64,000 nt of DNA from Glebionis coronaria (taxonomy: Eukaryota; Streptophyta; Magnoliopsida; Asterales; Asteraceae): assembly GCA_025667525.1 (NCBI GenBank), contig CM046881.1, forward strand, positions 32,224,665 through 32,288,664, in the 5' to 3' direction. The notes beneath the pieces were generated by a model that was given only the letters and a program-made list of their open reading frames with translations, did no database searches and had not been told where the DNA came from. A program made the translations under genes and the position numbers. Positions 24,127-34,270 of this stretch are shown in pieces. How positions within the stretch are numbered: the first letter of the stretch is position 1; the number at the start of each line of letters is the position of its first letter.

Positions 24127-24240
24127 TTTCCTGAGAAAATTATATATGGATACGAATCATATATGATTTCCCAGAATCATATATGATTTCAGAAAATCAT
24201 ATATGATCCGTGATACGAATCATATATGATTTTCTCATAC
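24127..24240. repeat. Cluster of the palindrome AATCATATATGATT
   Basis: The 14-bp perfect palindrome AATCATATATGATT occurs four times (one copy ends ...TGATC) between 24145 and 24232, with partial copies at the flanks. The outer flanks are themselves inverted (GAGAAAAT at 24133, ATTTTCTC at 24230), so the whole block can form one large hairpin or several small cruciforms. Confidence 0.75.
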
Positions 24241-25318
24241 AAAAAAAGGTCGTCGGAAGTATATACATGCGCCCTTCATTAGAAAAATGATTTAATTTCT
24301 CGTCGCGATGGTATGTTTCGTTTTGCGTTACGATTAGGGGTTTTTGAGATATTTAATTTTTAAAAAAATGATGAAAGTTGATAGATAAAAAAAAATAAAA
24401 ATATGAGATTGATTCATTGGATCTATGCTAAAATAGAGATTTACCTTAAACTCTTACCTCATGTTTCAGTATTCTAAACTAATACTATGGGTATGTTTGG
24501 CAAGAGATTTTTTTAAAAATTTTTTAGAGCTGTTAGTTTTTTGTTTCAAAAATAATCTCTTCTAAAATAACTAGCTCTGTTTGGCACAATGCTTTTTCGA
24601 GCTGTTAGCTTTTTTTTATTTTAAACAAGTAGTTCTTAAATGATTAAACTTCATATCTGAAAGGAAAAGCCTTTGTAGGGCTCGGACCTGAGACCCTTCA
24701 AGAACACAACCTCCCACAAAAAAAACCATTTAATGAAACATTGGTGGCCAACAAGCTAACACACGCATTTAGGTACGAAAGCCGATCATTTCTCAAAAAG
24801 AACATAGGAATCTCTCTCCTCGACCCACATTGATATTATGAGCCATTTACTTGACCATCCTTTGTCGTATAAACATATGAACATAGACACGGATATCGGA
24901 AAGATGTCGGCTAAAATAAAAAAATAAGTAGAATGAAAGAAAAAAGCAACAAGATTGTGTATGAAGGTGATGATGATCAAATGTGTTCATTATCTCAAGG
25001 AGAATATGAAGATAATGAGTCTGTTTCTATGTATAGTCTCGTGGCTTCATTGGGCATCACTCTAGGTGGAAGACTGGCTCGTTCGGACTTCGAAACCTAA
25101 CGTGTTTAGTGACATTTTTGCTATAGCGAACAACAATAACATACCACCTCCTCCTTTGTGAACAACAATGACATATCAACAAGTTTATTTATAATTATCA
25201 AGTTGCTTGTAATTTCAAGATGCCTTCAAGATCTTAATTTTAGTTAGTAGTTCTCATAATTTGTTGATATTAGTTAGTCATGAGTGGCGACAACAATTTC
25301 AGTTTTGTTCCCATGCCA
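24241..25318. other. Intergenic DNA with a coding-like scrap
   Basis: Mostly unassignable. Between about 24985 and 25161 two overlapping plus frames have protein-like content (EGEYEDNESVSMYSLVASLG in one; WLVRTSKPNVFSDIFAIANN then a proline run and a stop in another), as if a frameshifted exon or a gag remnant. I cannot name it. Duplicated TGTTTGGCA...GCTGTTAG words at 24493-24540 and 24580-24612 mark a small direct repeat. Confidence 0.35.
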
Positions 25319-25590
25319 TGGTGGGACCGTTGTGAATACAAGAAACCACACAACTACAATGTAAAAAGAATTCAATAAACCCTCAAAAGGGTGCCCAATC
25401 GGGGTTTCAAAGAGAAACACTCTTATTTTATAAACTCATAATCTGTTTAAACCTAAACATATTAGGTATATTTATAGCTTGATATTGTCTTGGAGAGAAA
25501 GACAAGAATCAACTAGAAATAAGGAAAAAACTCAAAAAACATAATATGAAAAAGATAGACTACGACAATTATGAATTGTTGTTTTTCCCT
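25319..25590 (-). repeat. 3' LTR of the small element (upper boundary approximate)
   Basis: Contains a minus-strand TATA-like AGCTATAAATATACC (about 25466-25480) and the shared end ...CGGTCCCACCA. The purine-rich TTGAAGGGAAAAA on minus around 25585-25597 is a possible PPT, so the start of the LTR lies near there. Confidence 0.5.
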
Positions 25591-26327
25591 TCAATCTATT
25601 AGAATTATTGAACACATGACTTCACATGTTGACTGAAGAATCGCGGCTAAGCTAGAGGAGTTGGAGATCGAACACGCCCTGCATCATTCTCCTCCTCTTG
25701 GAAAAGACTCGTCCTTGAGTCTTGTCTTTCCAAGACTCGAACTCTAAAGCTCTCTAACCCCCTCCGTTCCTTAACATGGCTTCTCTTTGGAGAAACACGT
25801 TTCATCATGTCAACCATTCGATAAGATCATACGGGTGATGTGACATCATCCTCACTCACATGACCGTTGCCTCAATCGGCGAGTCTACGATTAGCTTGAT
25901 TTTGGAATCCGACTTGAAGTTCCTTCACTTGTTTAAGGAGATCTTCATTCTCTACAACACGTGCTCCTTATTGGTTAGTTGTATCGTTGCCTCCGGCGGT
26001 GAATCTACGATCCACATAACCAAATAGTTGCTCACGTCCATAAAATTATGGGATCAATAGGCCACTGTATCAAAAATTTCAGCAAAAAAAACAGAAACTT
26101 TGAACAGGTATATCTCACGGTCAATAACTCCAATCGCAAATCCGAACGGTGAGATCGTAGATCTATGTGTCTTGGACATCCTGCCAAAAAATCATAGAGA
26201 TCCAACGGTTAACGAATGCGTGTCTTCATTTTCCTCACAGCTGCTCAGGACATGACGAACAAAAACAAAGAAATTTGTTTCTCGTGATATGGCTTCAATA
26301 AGTTGTGTGATTTCTTCTCCAAACCTA

Positions 26328-26339
26328 GGCTCTGTACCA
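26328..26339 (-). other. PBS of the small element (TGGTACAGAGCC)
   Basis: On minus this follows the 5' LTR end by about 5 nt. It matches the iMet PBS TGGTATCAGAGCC except for one missing base. Confidence 0.6.
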
Positions 26340-26344
26340 AATGA

Positions 26345-26450
26345 TGGCAGTACCGTTGTTAATGCAAGAAACCACACAAGAACAACGAACAAAGGAATTT
26401 GATAAACCCTCAAAATGATGCCCAACCGGGACTTCAAAGAGAAACACTCT
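26345..26450 (-). repeat. Truncated 5' LTR of the small element
   Basis: Aligns with 25319-25425, then stops at AAACACTCT, where the intact copy continues TATTTTATAAACTC. The interruption coincides with the TGTAGAAAC end of the SIRE-like LTR, which proves nesting. Confidence 0.65.
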
Positions 26451-27182
26451 TGTAGAAACTAGAAGGGGGGGTTGAATAGTTTCTTAAATTTAATTGTTAA
26501 AAGAGGGTTTTCAAAAATCCTTTTCAAAAACTCAGGCTTGAGAAATTATGTGAAATCTTCGTATACACAATATGGACAAGAGATAGTGCAACTAAGCTAA
26601 TAATCACAAGTATGTGCAAGTAAAGAATAATGAATGTAAAGAGATAAGGAAAAGAAAGATCAAACCAAACACCAATGATTTATAGTGGTTCGGAAACGAA
26701 GCTCACTCCTCGTCCCTACTCCACTCCTCGAGTACTCCTTACTCGAGAGTTCCCTAATCAACAAATTCCTTAAGGTGGAGAAACCGTACACAACGTCGCT
26801 TAACCAGTTTCATAATCTAAGCTAAAAGTCGAGCCCTAATCTTAGCTAGGACCAATCTAACCAATATACTTTGAGGAATAAGTATTAACCTTACTACATA
26901 CACAACTTCCAAATAGACACGACTATTTGGGTCTTCACAACACAACTAAAATGAAAGAATAAAACTTGATCTTCAATAGATCTTGAGGTAGACTCAACAC
27001 TTCAAAGATGAAAGTGTTCTTCTCTTTGAAATTGGAGAATAAGAGATGGGAGGAGAAATATTCACTTCTAAACAAGTAATAATCAATCAAATAACCAAGG
27101 ATTTGAATGATTTAAGGAGTATGTTTTGAATCTGGAAATTTGTGTGCAAAAGAGGTGAAGAGAAAATCTGAGAATTGTCCAC

Positions 27183-27192
27183 TATTTATAAG
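27183..27192 (-). promoter_or_regulatory. TATA box of the SIRE-like LTR
   Basis: CTTATAAATAG on minus, about 480 nt downstream of the LTR start, with the hairpin cassette 23 nt upstream. No other good TATA lies nearby in the LTR. Confidence 0.5.
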
Positions 27193-27214
27193 ACAAAAGC
27201 CCAACGGCTCTTTG

Positions 27215-27300
27215 TGGGCGCGGTTCCTTATTGATGCCTGCAGTTCCATATCGATAAGAAACCGCATAGGCATTTAAGGAACCGTGTTCGTAGACTCCGC
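27215..27300 (-). repeat. Hairpin cassette, copy 1 (in LTR U3)
   Basis: Plus strand reads GCGGTTCCTTATTGATGCCTG, then CAGTTCCATATCGATAAGAA, then ACCGCATAGGCATTTAAGGA, then ACCGTG. The GGTTCCTTA and TAAGGAACC arms are inverted. Closely similar cassettes occur at 28662-28990 and 43618-43700 in the same element and orientation. Confidence 0.7.
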
Positions 27301-27674
27301 ACTCTTTTGTCTTTTAGTGGGGTAGTCACATCTGGTGGAATAATTATCCTCAAAGGATATTCCTAAATCAAATGGAATATGCCATTTTCAAATATTTAAT
27401 TTAATTAAAGATTTTCTTAAAAATAAAGTTCAATAAAAAACTTTGTCACATTTAATAAAAAGTGAGTTTTAAGAAAACCTAAATTCTTGATAATTAAGAT
27501 GAAAACTTGTTTGTTCATACTTTAAGTGATAATGGTTGAAATGAAAAAAATACTTGAACTTAAAAATTCGTTTTTCGTAGTTTTCGTAATTGCTTGTTTT
27601 TTTACATTGTCGTAATCAAAACAAAGTGAGACCGAAAAGTGCAAGTAACATTTTTATGCATCATTGCATTAACA

Positions 27675-27690
27675 ATCTCCTCCTTTTTGA
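27675..27690 (-). other. Polypurine tract of the SIRE-like element
   Basis: On minus, TCAAAAAGGAGGAGAT directly precedes TGTTAATG, the LTR start. This is the expected PPT form for this lineage. Confidence 0.85.
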
Positions 27691-28160
27691 TCTCGACAAC
27701 ACTTAAACTCAATCACATGAAAAACAAGATTTTCGAAGACGAGTTTATTTCATTTCTCCCCCTTGTCGAAGCAAAAAGGATGCAAAAGTATTTGTAGAAG
27801 AAAAGAATCGGACTTTGCAAATGCTCCCCTTTGGTGCTTACTCCCCCTTGCTTGGGGCACCAAGGAATCGAGCTATGGTGAACAGCTACATGGAAGGGTT
27901 AGTAGAAGAAAAGAAACACCCAACAAGATATAGCATAGGCCACATAAAAAGAAAAATAAGATAAGAAAAGAGAAGATAACTAAGATCCAAGACAAGTCAT
28001 GTTAAAAGGAAACATGAAAAAAAAGATACAAGAAAAAAAATCATACAAAGATGTATGAAAAAGAAAACAAGCCAAAAGAAAGCATAAATCTAATCCTAGT
28101 TAAACTAGAATTCTAAGATTTGCTTGAAATAGATGTCTTGGAGACAAGAAATCCACATTC
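27691..28160 (-). other. 3' non-coding part of the SIRE-like interior
   Basis: A-rich on plus, with repeated AAGAAAA/GAAGAAAAG words. No frame or motif recognised. It lies between the PPT and a possible env-like frame. Confidence 0.5.
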
Positions 28161-28544
28161 TTAAATGAAAGACAAAGTGGTGGCGGAAGGAGGTGGTGTT
28201 GGCTTGGTAGTAATCTCATAGTCATAGTGAAGAGGAGGTTTGACTAGGAGACTCTTGATGTAATTCAACTCCTCATAGATGTGAGCCATAGCAAGATGTT
28301 GATATTGACAACAATAAAAATATATCCCATGATGCATGACATTATCATGTGGGGGAGGAAGAACACAAAAGGCTAGTGGTGGAAGAGAAGAAGTTCCACA
28401 ATCAATATTCTTAGAAGAAGAAGAAATGTGATTTTGAGCGTTCTTGGATGAATTTGGATTGAAAGAGATTGGGGAAAATGGAGGAGAATCAAGGCTTTCA
28501 TTTAGTGAATAAGATATTTTGATATGAGAATGGATGTAAAATGC
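28161..28544 (-). pseudogene. Possible 3' (env-position) ORF remnant of the SIRE-like element
   Basis: A minus frame stays open for 127 codons between stops, without an early ATG. It contains [37 protein letters not shown], and a C-terminal part HLAMAHIYEELNYIKSLLVK ending PTPPPSATTLSFI. It is Pro/Ser-rich and lies between RNase H and the LTR, where SIRE-lineage elements can carry an env-like frame. I see no signal peptide or membrane segment, so the env label is positional only. It is cut off from upstream DNA by the (TA)n expansion. Confidence 0.35.
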
Positions 28545-28661
28545 TTAGGGTTAAATAGAGAAAGCACAAGACACTTTTAGCATGGTCAAAGGTTTGAACC
28601 AAAGATTCCAAAAAGTGATGGAGCAAATTTGGAGTTACAGAAAACTCAAAATTTGAGGGTT

Positions 28662-28990
<329 letters not shown>

Positions 28991-29459
28991 GTTTATGGTG
29001 GATGAGGAGAATTTTCCAATTCAACAAATCTAGATTTTCTAGTCTAATTAATCATAGAGACATGCTAAAAAGAAAGAATAGACATAGAAAACCCACAAGA
29101 ACTCATCAAACAAGATTTTACCAAAATACATGGATTTAAAATAAAATCGATGTTGGAGGTGTGTTAATCTAGACTCATAGTCATGACACAGTCATCCTCC
29201 ATATTTCATTATCGTTCTTGCTATATTTGAGAAACCCATACATATGAATTATGTATGCTCGTTGTCGATAGCAAGAAGCTATGAAAAACATTTTTAGATT
29301 GAATTAACAATGCAAAAACATTTCTCGACCATTTTCGAAAGAACTTTGAGAATTTTGAAAAAGAGAAGAGGAATTTTTCAAAAAGAGTTTAAGAGACTCA
29401 ATGACTCAAAGAATGAAAAAACTTAAAAGAGAAAAAGACTCGATTAATGAAATGCGTAA
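28991..29459 (-). other. Interior between RNase H and the 3' region
   Basis: No frame recognised. Purine-rich on plus (AAAGAGAAGAGG...). It follows the RNase H stop codon on minus. Confidence 0.5.
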
Positions 29460-30450
29460 TTAAGGAATATGGTCCATTAAACCTAGACCTAGACGCAAGT
29501 AATTAAAAGGCTCCCTCTTAAGTGGCTTAGTGAAGATGTCGGCTAAGTTTTCTACCGAGGGCACCTTCTCAATAGAAATGTTCCCCTTTTGAACATTATC
29601 CCTAAGGAAATGGTGGCGAATCTCTATGTGCTTAGTTCGTGAATGTTGCACGGGATTCTTGTTAAGGTCTATTGCACCCTTATTGTTACACATGATGGGA
29701 ACATAATTAAGTGAAATCCTGTAATCAACAAGTGCTTGCTTCATCCATAGAGCTTGTTGACAAGCTCTACCGGCACTCACATACTCAGCTTTGGTGGTGG
29801 ATATAGCAAGAGCGGTTTGTTTCTTGGAGAACCAAGAAGTTAAACAACAACCCATGAAGGTAAAAACTCCACTAGTACTTTTCCGGTCCACATAGTCTCC
29901 CACATGATCTGAGTCCGCGTATACTATGGTTTCTATGCCGGTCCCTTTAGGATACCATAATCCTAAATATATAGTGCCTTTAATGTATCGGAAGATACGC
30001 TTAACTGCTTCAAGGTAAGAGGTTTTGGAAGCCTCTTGGAAGCGAGCACAAAGGCAAACACTAAACATGATATCCGGGCGACTTGCCGTTAGGTACAAAA
30101 AACTACCAATCATACCTCTATATTTGGTTTTGTCTACCAACTCACAATCATCATCTACGAGTTTAGTATCTGAGGCCATAGGGGTCTTCATTGGTCTAGA
30201 GTCCTCTAATCCAAATTTCTTTAGCATTTCTTTAACGTACTTATATTGATTAAAGAAAATACCATCGTCCATTTGTTTAATTTGGAGTCCTAAAAAGAAG
30301 TTTAGTTCTCCCATAATGCTAATTTCAAACTCGTCATGCATGATTTTAGCAAAGTCACCACACAAGCTTTGACAATTTGAACCAAATATAATGTCATCGA
30401 CATATATTTGTATGATTATAAGGTGAGAACCTTTATTCTTTGTAAAGAGT
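29460..30450 (-). pseudogene. SIRE-like pol: C-terminal reverse transcriptase and RNase H
   Basis: The frame encodes about 333 residues ending at a genuine pol stop. It starts at LFTKNKGSHLIII and directly has the RT catalytic box YVDDIIFGS (both Asp kept), then the KLVDD..LVDKTKYRGMIGSLYL-type connection, then RNase H with VYADSDHVGDYVDRKSTSG, TTKAEYVSAG and the RTKHIEIRHHFLRD segment. The RNase H residue in the CDN context is Asn here (CNNKGAID), so a catalytic Asp is lost. The N-terminal RT half lies at 41117-41760; the Gypsy element separates NT from LFTK. No stop occurs inside this piece. Confidence 0.9.
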
Positions 30451-30455
30451 GTATT
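30451..30455. repeat. TSD copy 1 (GTATT) of the inserted Gypsy element
   Basis: GTATT precedes TGTCACACC; an identical GTATT follows the other LTR at 41117-41121. Removing one copy and the insert restores the SIRE reading ...MVDNT / LFTK.... Confidence 0.9.
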
Positions 30456-31649
30456 TGTCACACCCCACCATGGCGGAATATGGGGCGCGACGTATGGATA
30501 TCATCACAACAATAGCGTGTCTATAGATATAACTAAATGAAATAGAAATATCATAAATGGTGACATAATGTCATGAAGATATCACAAATAATGCAGGCGT
30601 CTAGGTAAGTAGGTAACAGGTCTACCTCTTACCAAAGACATACAATTAACAAATACAAACATATAGGTGTCTACAAAGTATCACTTATTCAAACATAAGT
30701 AAAGACTAAGAGGAAAGGGGGTTCCTCCAATTCAATCTTAAGTCTCCCAGCTAGCCACTCATATTCTCACTCTTAACCACATTCTCACCTGAAAGAGACA
30801 CTAAAACACGTCAACATAAAGTTGGTGAGAGTCATAGGTTTAGACTCCAACTCCAAATCAATTATAAGCTGTGAATAACAACCATTAACAAAAGAACATA
30901 TGGACAATGTGCTACAATTATGTATTAACAACTAGCATTCAAGATTAACCAATCACCACAAATCCAACGCTCCAAGCCTTACCAATAACAACAATTCCAA
31001 GGCTCCAAGCCATACCAATAACCATGGTCCCATAGGCGCCCATACACCTATGAACCAATTCCAAGGCCCCGCCTTGTCAACATCCCCTTGGTACCAAGTC
31101 AAACCACAATAACAATCAAGAATCACATAACAGATAATCACATAAGTGTACACGTAAGTCCATCACAAACCATAAAAACATTCACAGCACTAGTTACAAA
31201 ACCACACAATGTCTCTTCCATCCCATCTGGAAATAAAACAATTATACTCATAAAAACAAGGGACTATGAAACTCACCTGAACAAGCTTCTCCAAATATCC
31301 GCGCTCTAGCAAAAATCTAAACACACAAACGTACACAATCAAGACATGAACCACATACCAAAATGTCTCACCAATCTATGATGGATATATAACCTTATCC
31401 TACCACTTAACCCCATTTATATGCCATATGCATCTCATTACATCCCTCTATAAAGCCCTTAACTAAGTTTAGTTCATAACTCGCCCCGTTAACATTTTAC
31501 CCAAAACAGTCTCGTTTTTCATACTTCAAACTATGGGTCAAACACCCCCTTAACCAAAATAACATGCCCTGTAAAAGAAACCCTATGCCCTTACATAGGT
31601 TAGCAAACTCTCACATTTGGCCTCAACCTTAAAGCTACTGTTAAGGAAT

Positions 31650-31651
31650 TC

Positions 31652-31682
<31 letters not shown>

Positions 31683-31694
31683 TATATATATATA
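31650..31694. repeat. (TA)n tract left of the MITE
   Basis: TA dinucleotides with one ACACA interruption. Together with 32089-32179 it corresponds to the single (AT)75 tract at 39601-39750 in the other LTR. Confidence 0.85.
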
Positions 31695-32086
31695 GTGTAA
31701 CTTTATTTACAGAACCCATCTTAGTGACAGAACTTGCAGAACTCTTGTTTTTAAGGCAAACATGTATGTTTGAAGGAGTACATGTATGTTTTTAGAAAAT
31801 ATATGTATTCGTGAAGCATATTTGAAGTTCTTTTTGTCAAAATTAAATGAAATTAAAAAAAAAGATATCCAAAAACATACATGTTTGAGGGCGTGCATGC
31901 ATGTATGTGCATGCATTCAAAAACATAAAATTTTGAAAGCGCGCATGCATGTATGTGCACCGATATAAAAACATACATGTTCGCTTTCATAAACATACAT
32001 GTAAGCCTTCAAACATACATGTTTGTCTTCAAAAATTAGAGTTCTGCAAGTTCTGTCACTAAGATGGGTTCTGTAAATAAAGTCCC

Positions 32087-32088
<2 letters not shown>
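31695..32088. mobile_element. 394-bp MITE with 46-bp perfect terminal inverted repeats
   Basis: Inverted repeats at 31700-31745 (ACTTTATTTACAGAACCCAT...) and 32038-32083 are identical over 46 nt. The interior is rich in the palindromic words ACATACATGT and GCATGCATGTATGTGCATGC in both orientations, so much of the element can fold. It interrupts a (TA)n tract, so the TSD is TA-type and its length cannot be determined. It is absent from the sister LTR. No transposase: non-autonomous. Superfamily not assigned. Confidence 0.85.

Positions 32089-32179
<91 letters not shown>
32089..32179. repeat. (TA)n tract right of the MITE
   Basis: About 45 AT dinucleotides, followed by CTTTTACCTATCCAGAG as in the other LTR. 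Confidence 0.9.
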
Positions 32180-32180
<1 letters not shown>

Positions 32181-33546
32181 TTTTACCTATCCAGAGTTTA
32201 TTGATTTTGAACATATGAAAAGTTTGTTATGATCAGAGGGTCTTACCCTAACCCATTTATTTAGCCCTCCTCCAGATCTTTTGTTTAACATATAATCTAA
32301 GTATCATGTTCGTTTTAAGGTCCAATTATACTCCTAAGTACCCTAAATATCTTAAAACTTTAATTTAAACCTGACTGATTTCAAAACTGTTTTGACCTCC
32401 GACTGTTGTATCCTATTTTTGACCCACTTGCCGACCTCCATTTTATTCCTCGTTTCTTGCATTCAAAATCCAACTCAAATAGCTTTTCAGGGATACTTGG
32501 TAAGATTAATGAATGTTCCTAGAACTCTAGATATGATCAAAACAGTAAGCCTAAAATTCTGCTTAGTTTTTAAAAACGATTTTAAACATGATTAAACCCT
32601 AATTAATCATACATAACCCTAATTAAAACCTAAAAACGATTTCGAATGATAAAAACCCATTAATTACCTCACTAATTACAGGTCTTTAACAAACCCTAAT
32701 AAAAATTTATGAATATCAACCTTAATCCATCATATTAGGTTACATATACGTAAATTAAACGTTAATTGACATGGTTTTAGTGTATACCTTAAACCCTAAT
32801 TGGATTATTGGGTTTTCTTGCTCCTCCATTGATACAAACGACTGAGATTTGGTTTGGGGAAGGCTAAATTCTTTATTTGGTCATATGGAGTCTTATTTAT
32901 GGTTAAAATTAAAAAGGCTTCCTATTAGGACTCAAATTGGGCTCCCTTTCCCTTCCTTAAGTTTAAGTCAGCCCAAATCCAAGCCCAAACACCATATGGA
33001 CGACTTTTTTAATGATATTACTTTAAATTAACTATTAATTATTATTACCTTAAATTCCCTTAATTTATTTCAGCTCCTAAAGCCTCTAAAACCTCAAAAC
33101 CGTAAAACTAGTCAAATTTACGCGTATACCGTAAAAGACGTAAAATATACAGTTTTATAAAAACTCTTGAAATATGAAATAAACTAATTAACTAAGTCCA
33201 AAATGACTTAAAACCATCCCGAAAAATACTTCCGTGACTAATTACCTCATCCGAGACCTCTAAATGATAAACTTTAAATCGTAAAAATACGATTTTCTAT
33301 AATACATATACGTATACGTAAAACCACTAAATAACACCATCTTATTTCATAGTCACTACTATGTGAGCTCATGAACATAAAAACGTCACACATCATTTCA
33401 CTCACAAGGTACCCCGTACCCGAAAACGATGTCCAAACCACACTCTATTCACACCAAATAACACATAAACACATAAAGACACCTAATTTCACGAAATATG
33501 GCCAAAATATAACTAAGTGACGAACCTCAAAACCATGGTTGTCACA

Positions 33547-33560
33547 TCACTCCCTCCTAA
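33547..33560 (-). other. PPT of the inserted Gypsy element
   Basis: On minus, TTAGGAGGGAGTGA directly precedes the TGTGACAACC LTR start. The upstream GGGACGAGATTTCTA is the common lead-in to plant Gypsy PPTs. Confidence 0.75.
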
Positions 33561-34270
33561 TAGAAATCTCGTCCCGAGATTTACTCCTTAGGATCAAACA
33601 CACAATCAACAAATCACATGAGGATACTTGTTCTAAATGAACTCCTCTCATTACCATGTGTATTTCAGTTCATGTCCCAATTTACCACATATACTAACCA
33701 ACAATATTAAAATTCATTCCCAAACTCCTGACCTCACAGCCCATAAATCTAACAAATGACTCTTTGATAAATCGAAGACTCTTATTAACACAAATCCCAA
33801 ATAACCGTACATGCAAATATGCATTCTCAAACGACATTTCCCAATCTTAATACATGAAATATATCATGTACACCACTTAATTCCCCAGGTAATTCATTAC
33901 CCATAAGCTACTGGTGCGATCTTTCCAAAGATCATAAATGGACCAACAAAACTCGACATCAACTTTTCCCTTTTTACCTAAATATACCACCTGTTACTAT
34001 GGGTGAAACTTCCTACATAACTTTGTCACTAAACCCTAGTGGTTTCCTCCTTTTCAACGTAGCATCTCTTGTTCCTCTCATCCTTTCCACAATCACCATT
34101 ACTACATTAGTGGTCTCTTTCACCAATTTTAGTCCACCATAAGGACATCTCACCCTATCCTTCCATATAGTGCCGCAAATGGCCTTCATCGACTTCTAGT
34201 ATGATAACTATCATTATATGAAAACTCAGCCATCGCTAACGAGTTTCCTAACTCCCTCTAAATCAATCAC
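33561..34270 (-). pseudogene. Decayed integrase C-terminal region of the inserted Gypsy element
   Basis: Minus-strand traces are AEFSYNDSYHTRSR, a stop, then RPFAALYGR (about 34235-34165, corresponding to EFAYNNSYHSSI..APFEALYGR), and VGPFMIFGKIAPVAYG (about 33945-33898, corresponding to YVGPFKILERIGPVAYRLEL). Stops and frame changes break it throughout. The order places the integrase C-terminus next to the PPT, as in Gypsy elements. Confidence 0.65.

Larger units (their letters stand above)
25319..26450 (-). mobile_element. Small non-autonomous LTR retrotransposon, split by the SIRE-like element
   Basis: Similar sequences at 25319-25435 and 26345-26450 share CAAGAAACCACACAA...AACCCTCAAAA and end in TTCAAAGAGAAACACTCT. 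On minus, the right copy is followed by TGGTACAGAGCC (26328-26339), an iMet-type PBS lacking one base, so the right copy is the 5' LTR and the left the 3' LTR. The 5' LTR is cut off at 26450, where the SIRE-like LTR begins. The interior is only about 0.75 kb, with a gag-like scrap on minus (EDLLKQVKELQVGFQNQANR; RTSLFQEEENDAGRV) and no pol. Confidence 0.65.
26451..27674 (-). repeat. 3' LTR of the SIRE-like element
   Basis: On minus it starts TGTTAATGCAATG directly after the PPT and ends CTAGTTTCTACA. A TATA box (CTTATAAATAG) lies at 27183-27192. A hairpin cassette (27215-27300) sits just upstream of it, in U3. The plus-strand opening TGTAGAAACTAGAAGGGGGG is typical of this LTR family's end. 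Confidence 0.85.
30456..33546 (-). repeat. 3' LTR (left copy, 3091 bp, contains a MITE)
   Basis: Matches 38405-41116 except for the 394-bp MITE at 31695-32088 and (TA)n length differences. It contains short near-tandem CCAAGGCTCCAAGCC words at 30965-31010. Confidence 0.9.

Noticed and set aside
26192..26437. 81-codon minus frame (MKSRLGIILRVYQIPLF...)
   Set aside because: It runs through the LTR, PBS and leader of the small LTR element, so it is unlikely to be a gene.
32590..32810. Scattered AAACCCTAA words (also near 40165-40380)
   Set aside because: Telomere-like words occur singly in an AT-rich LTR, not as a tandem array; not an interstitial telomere.
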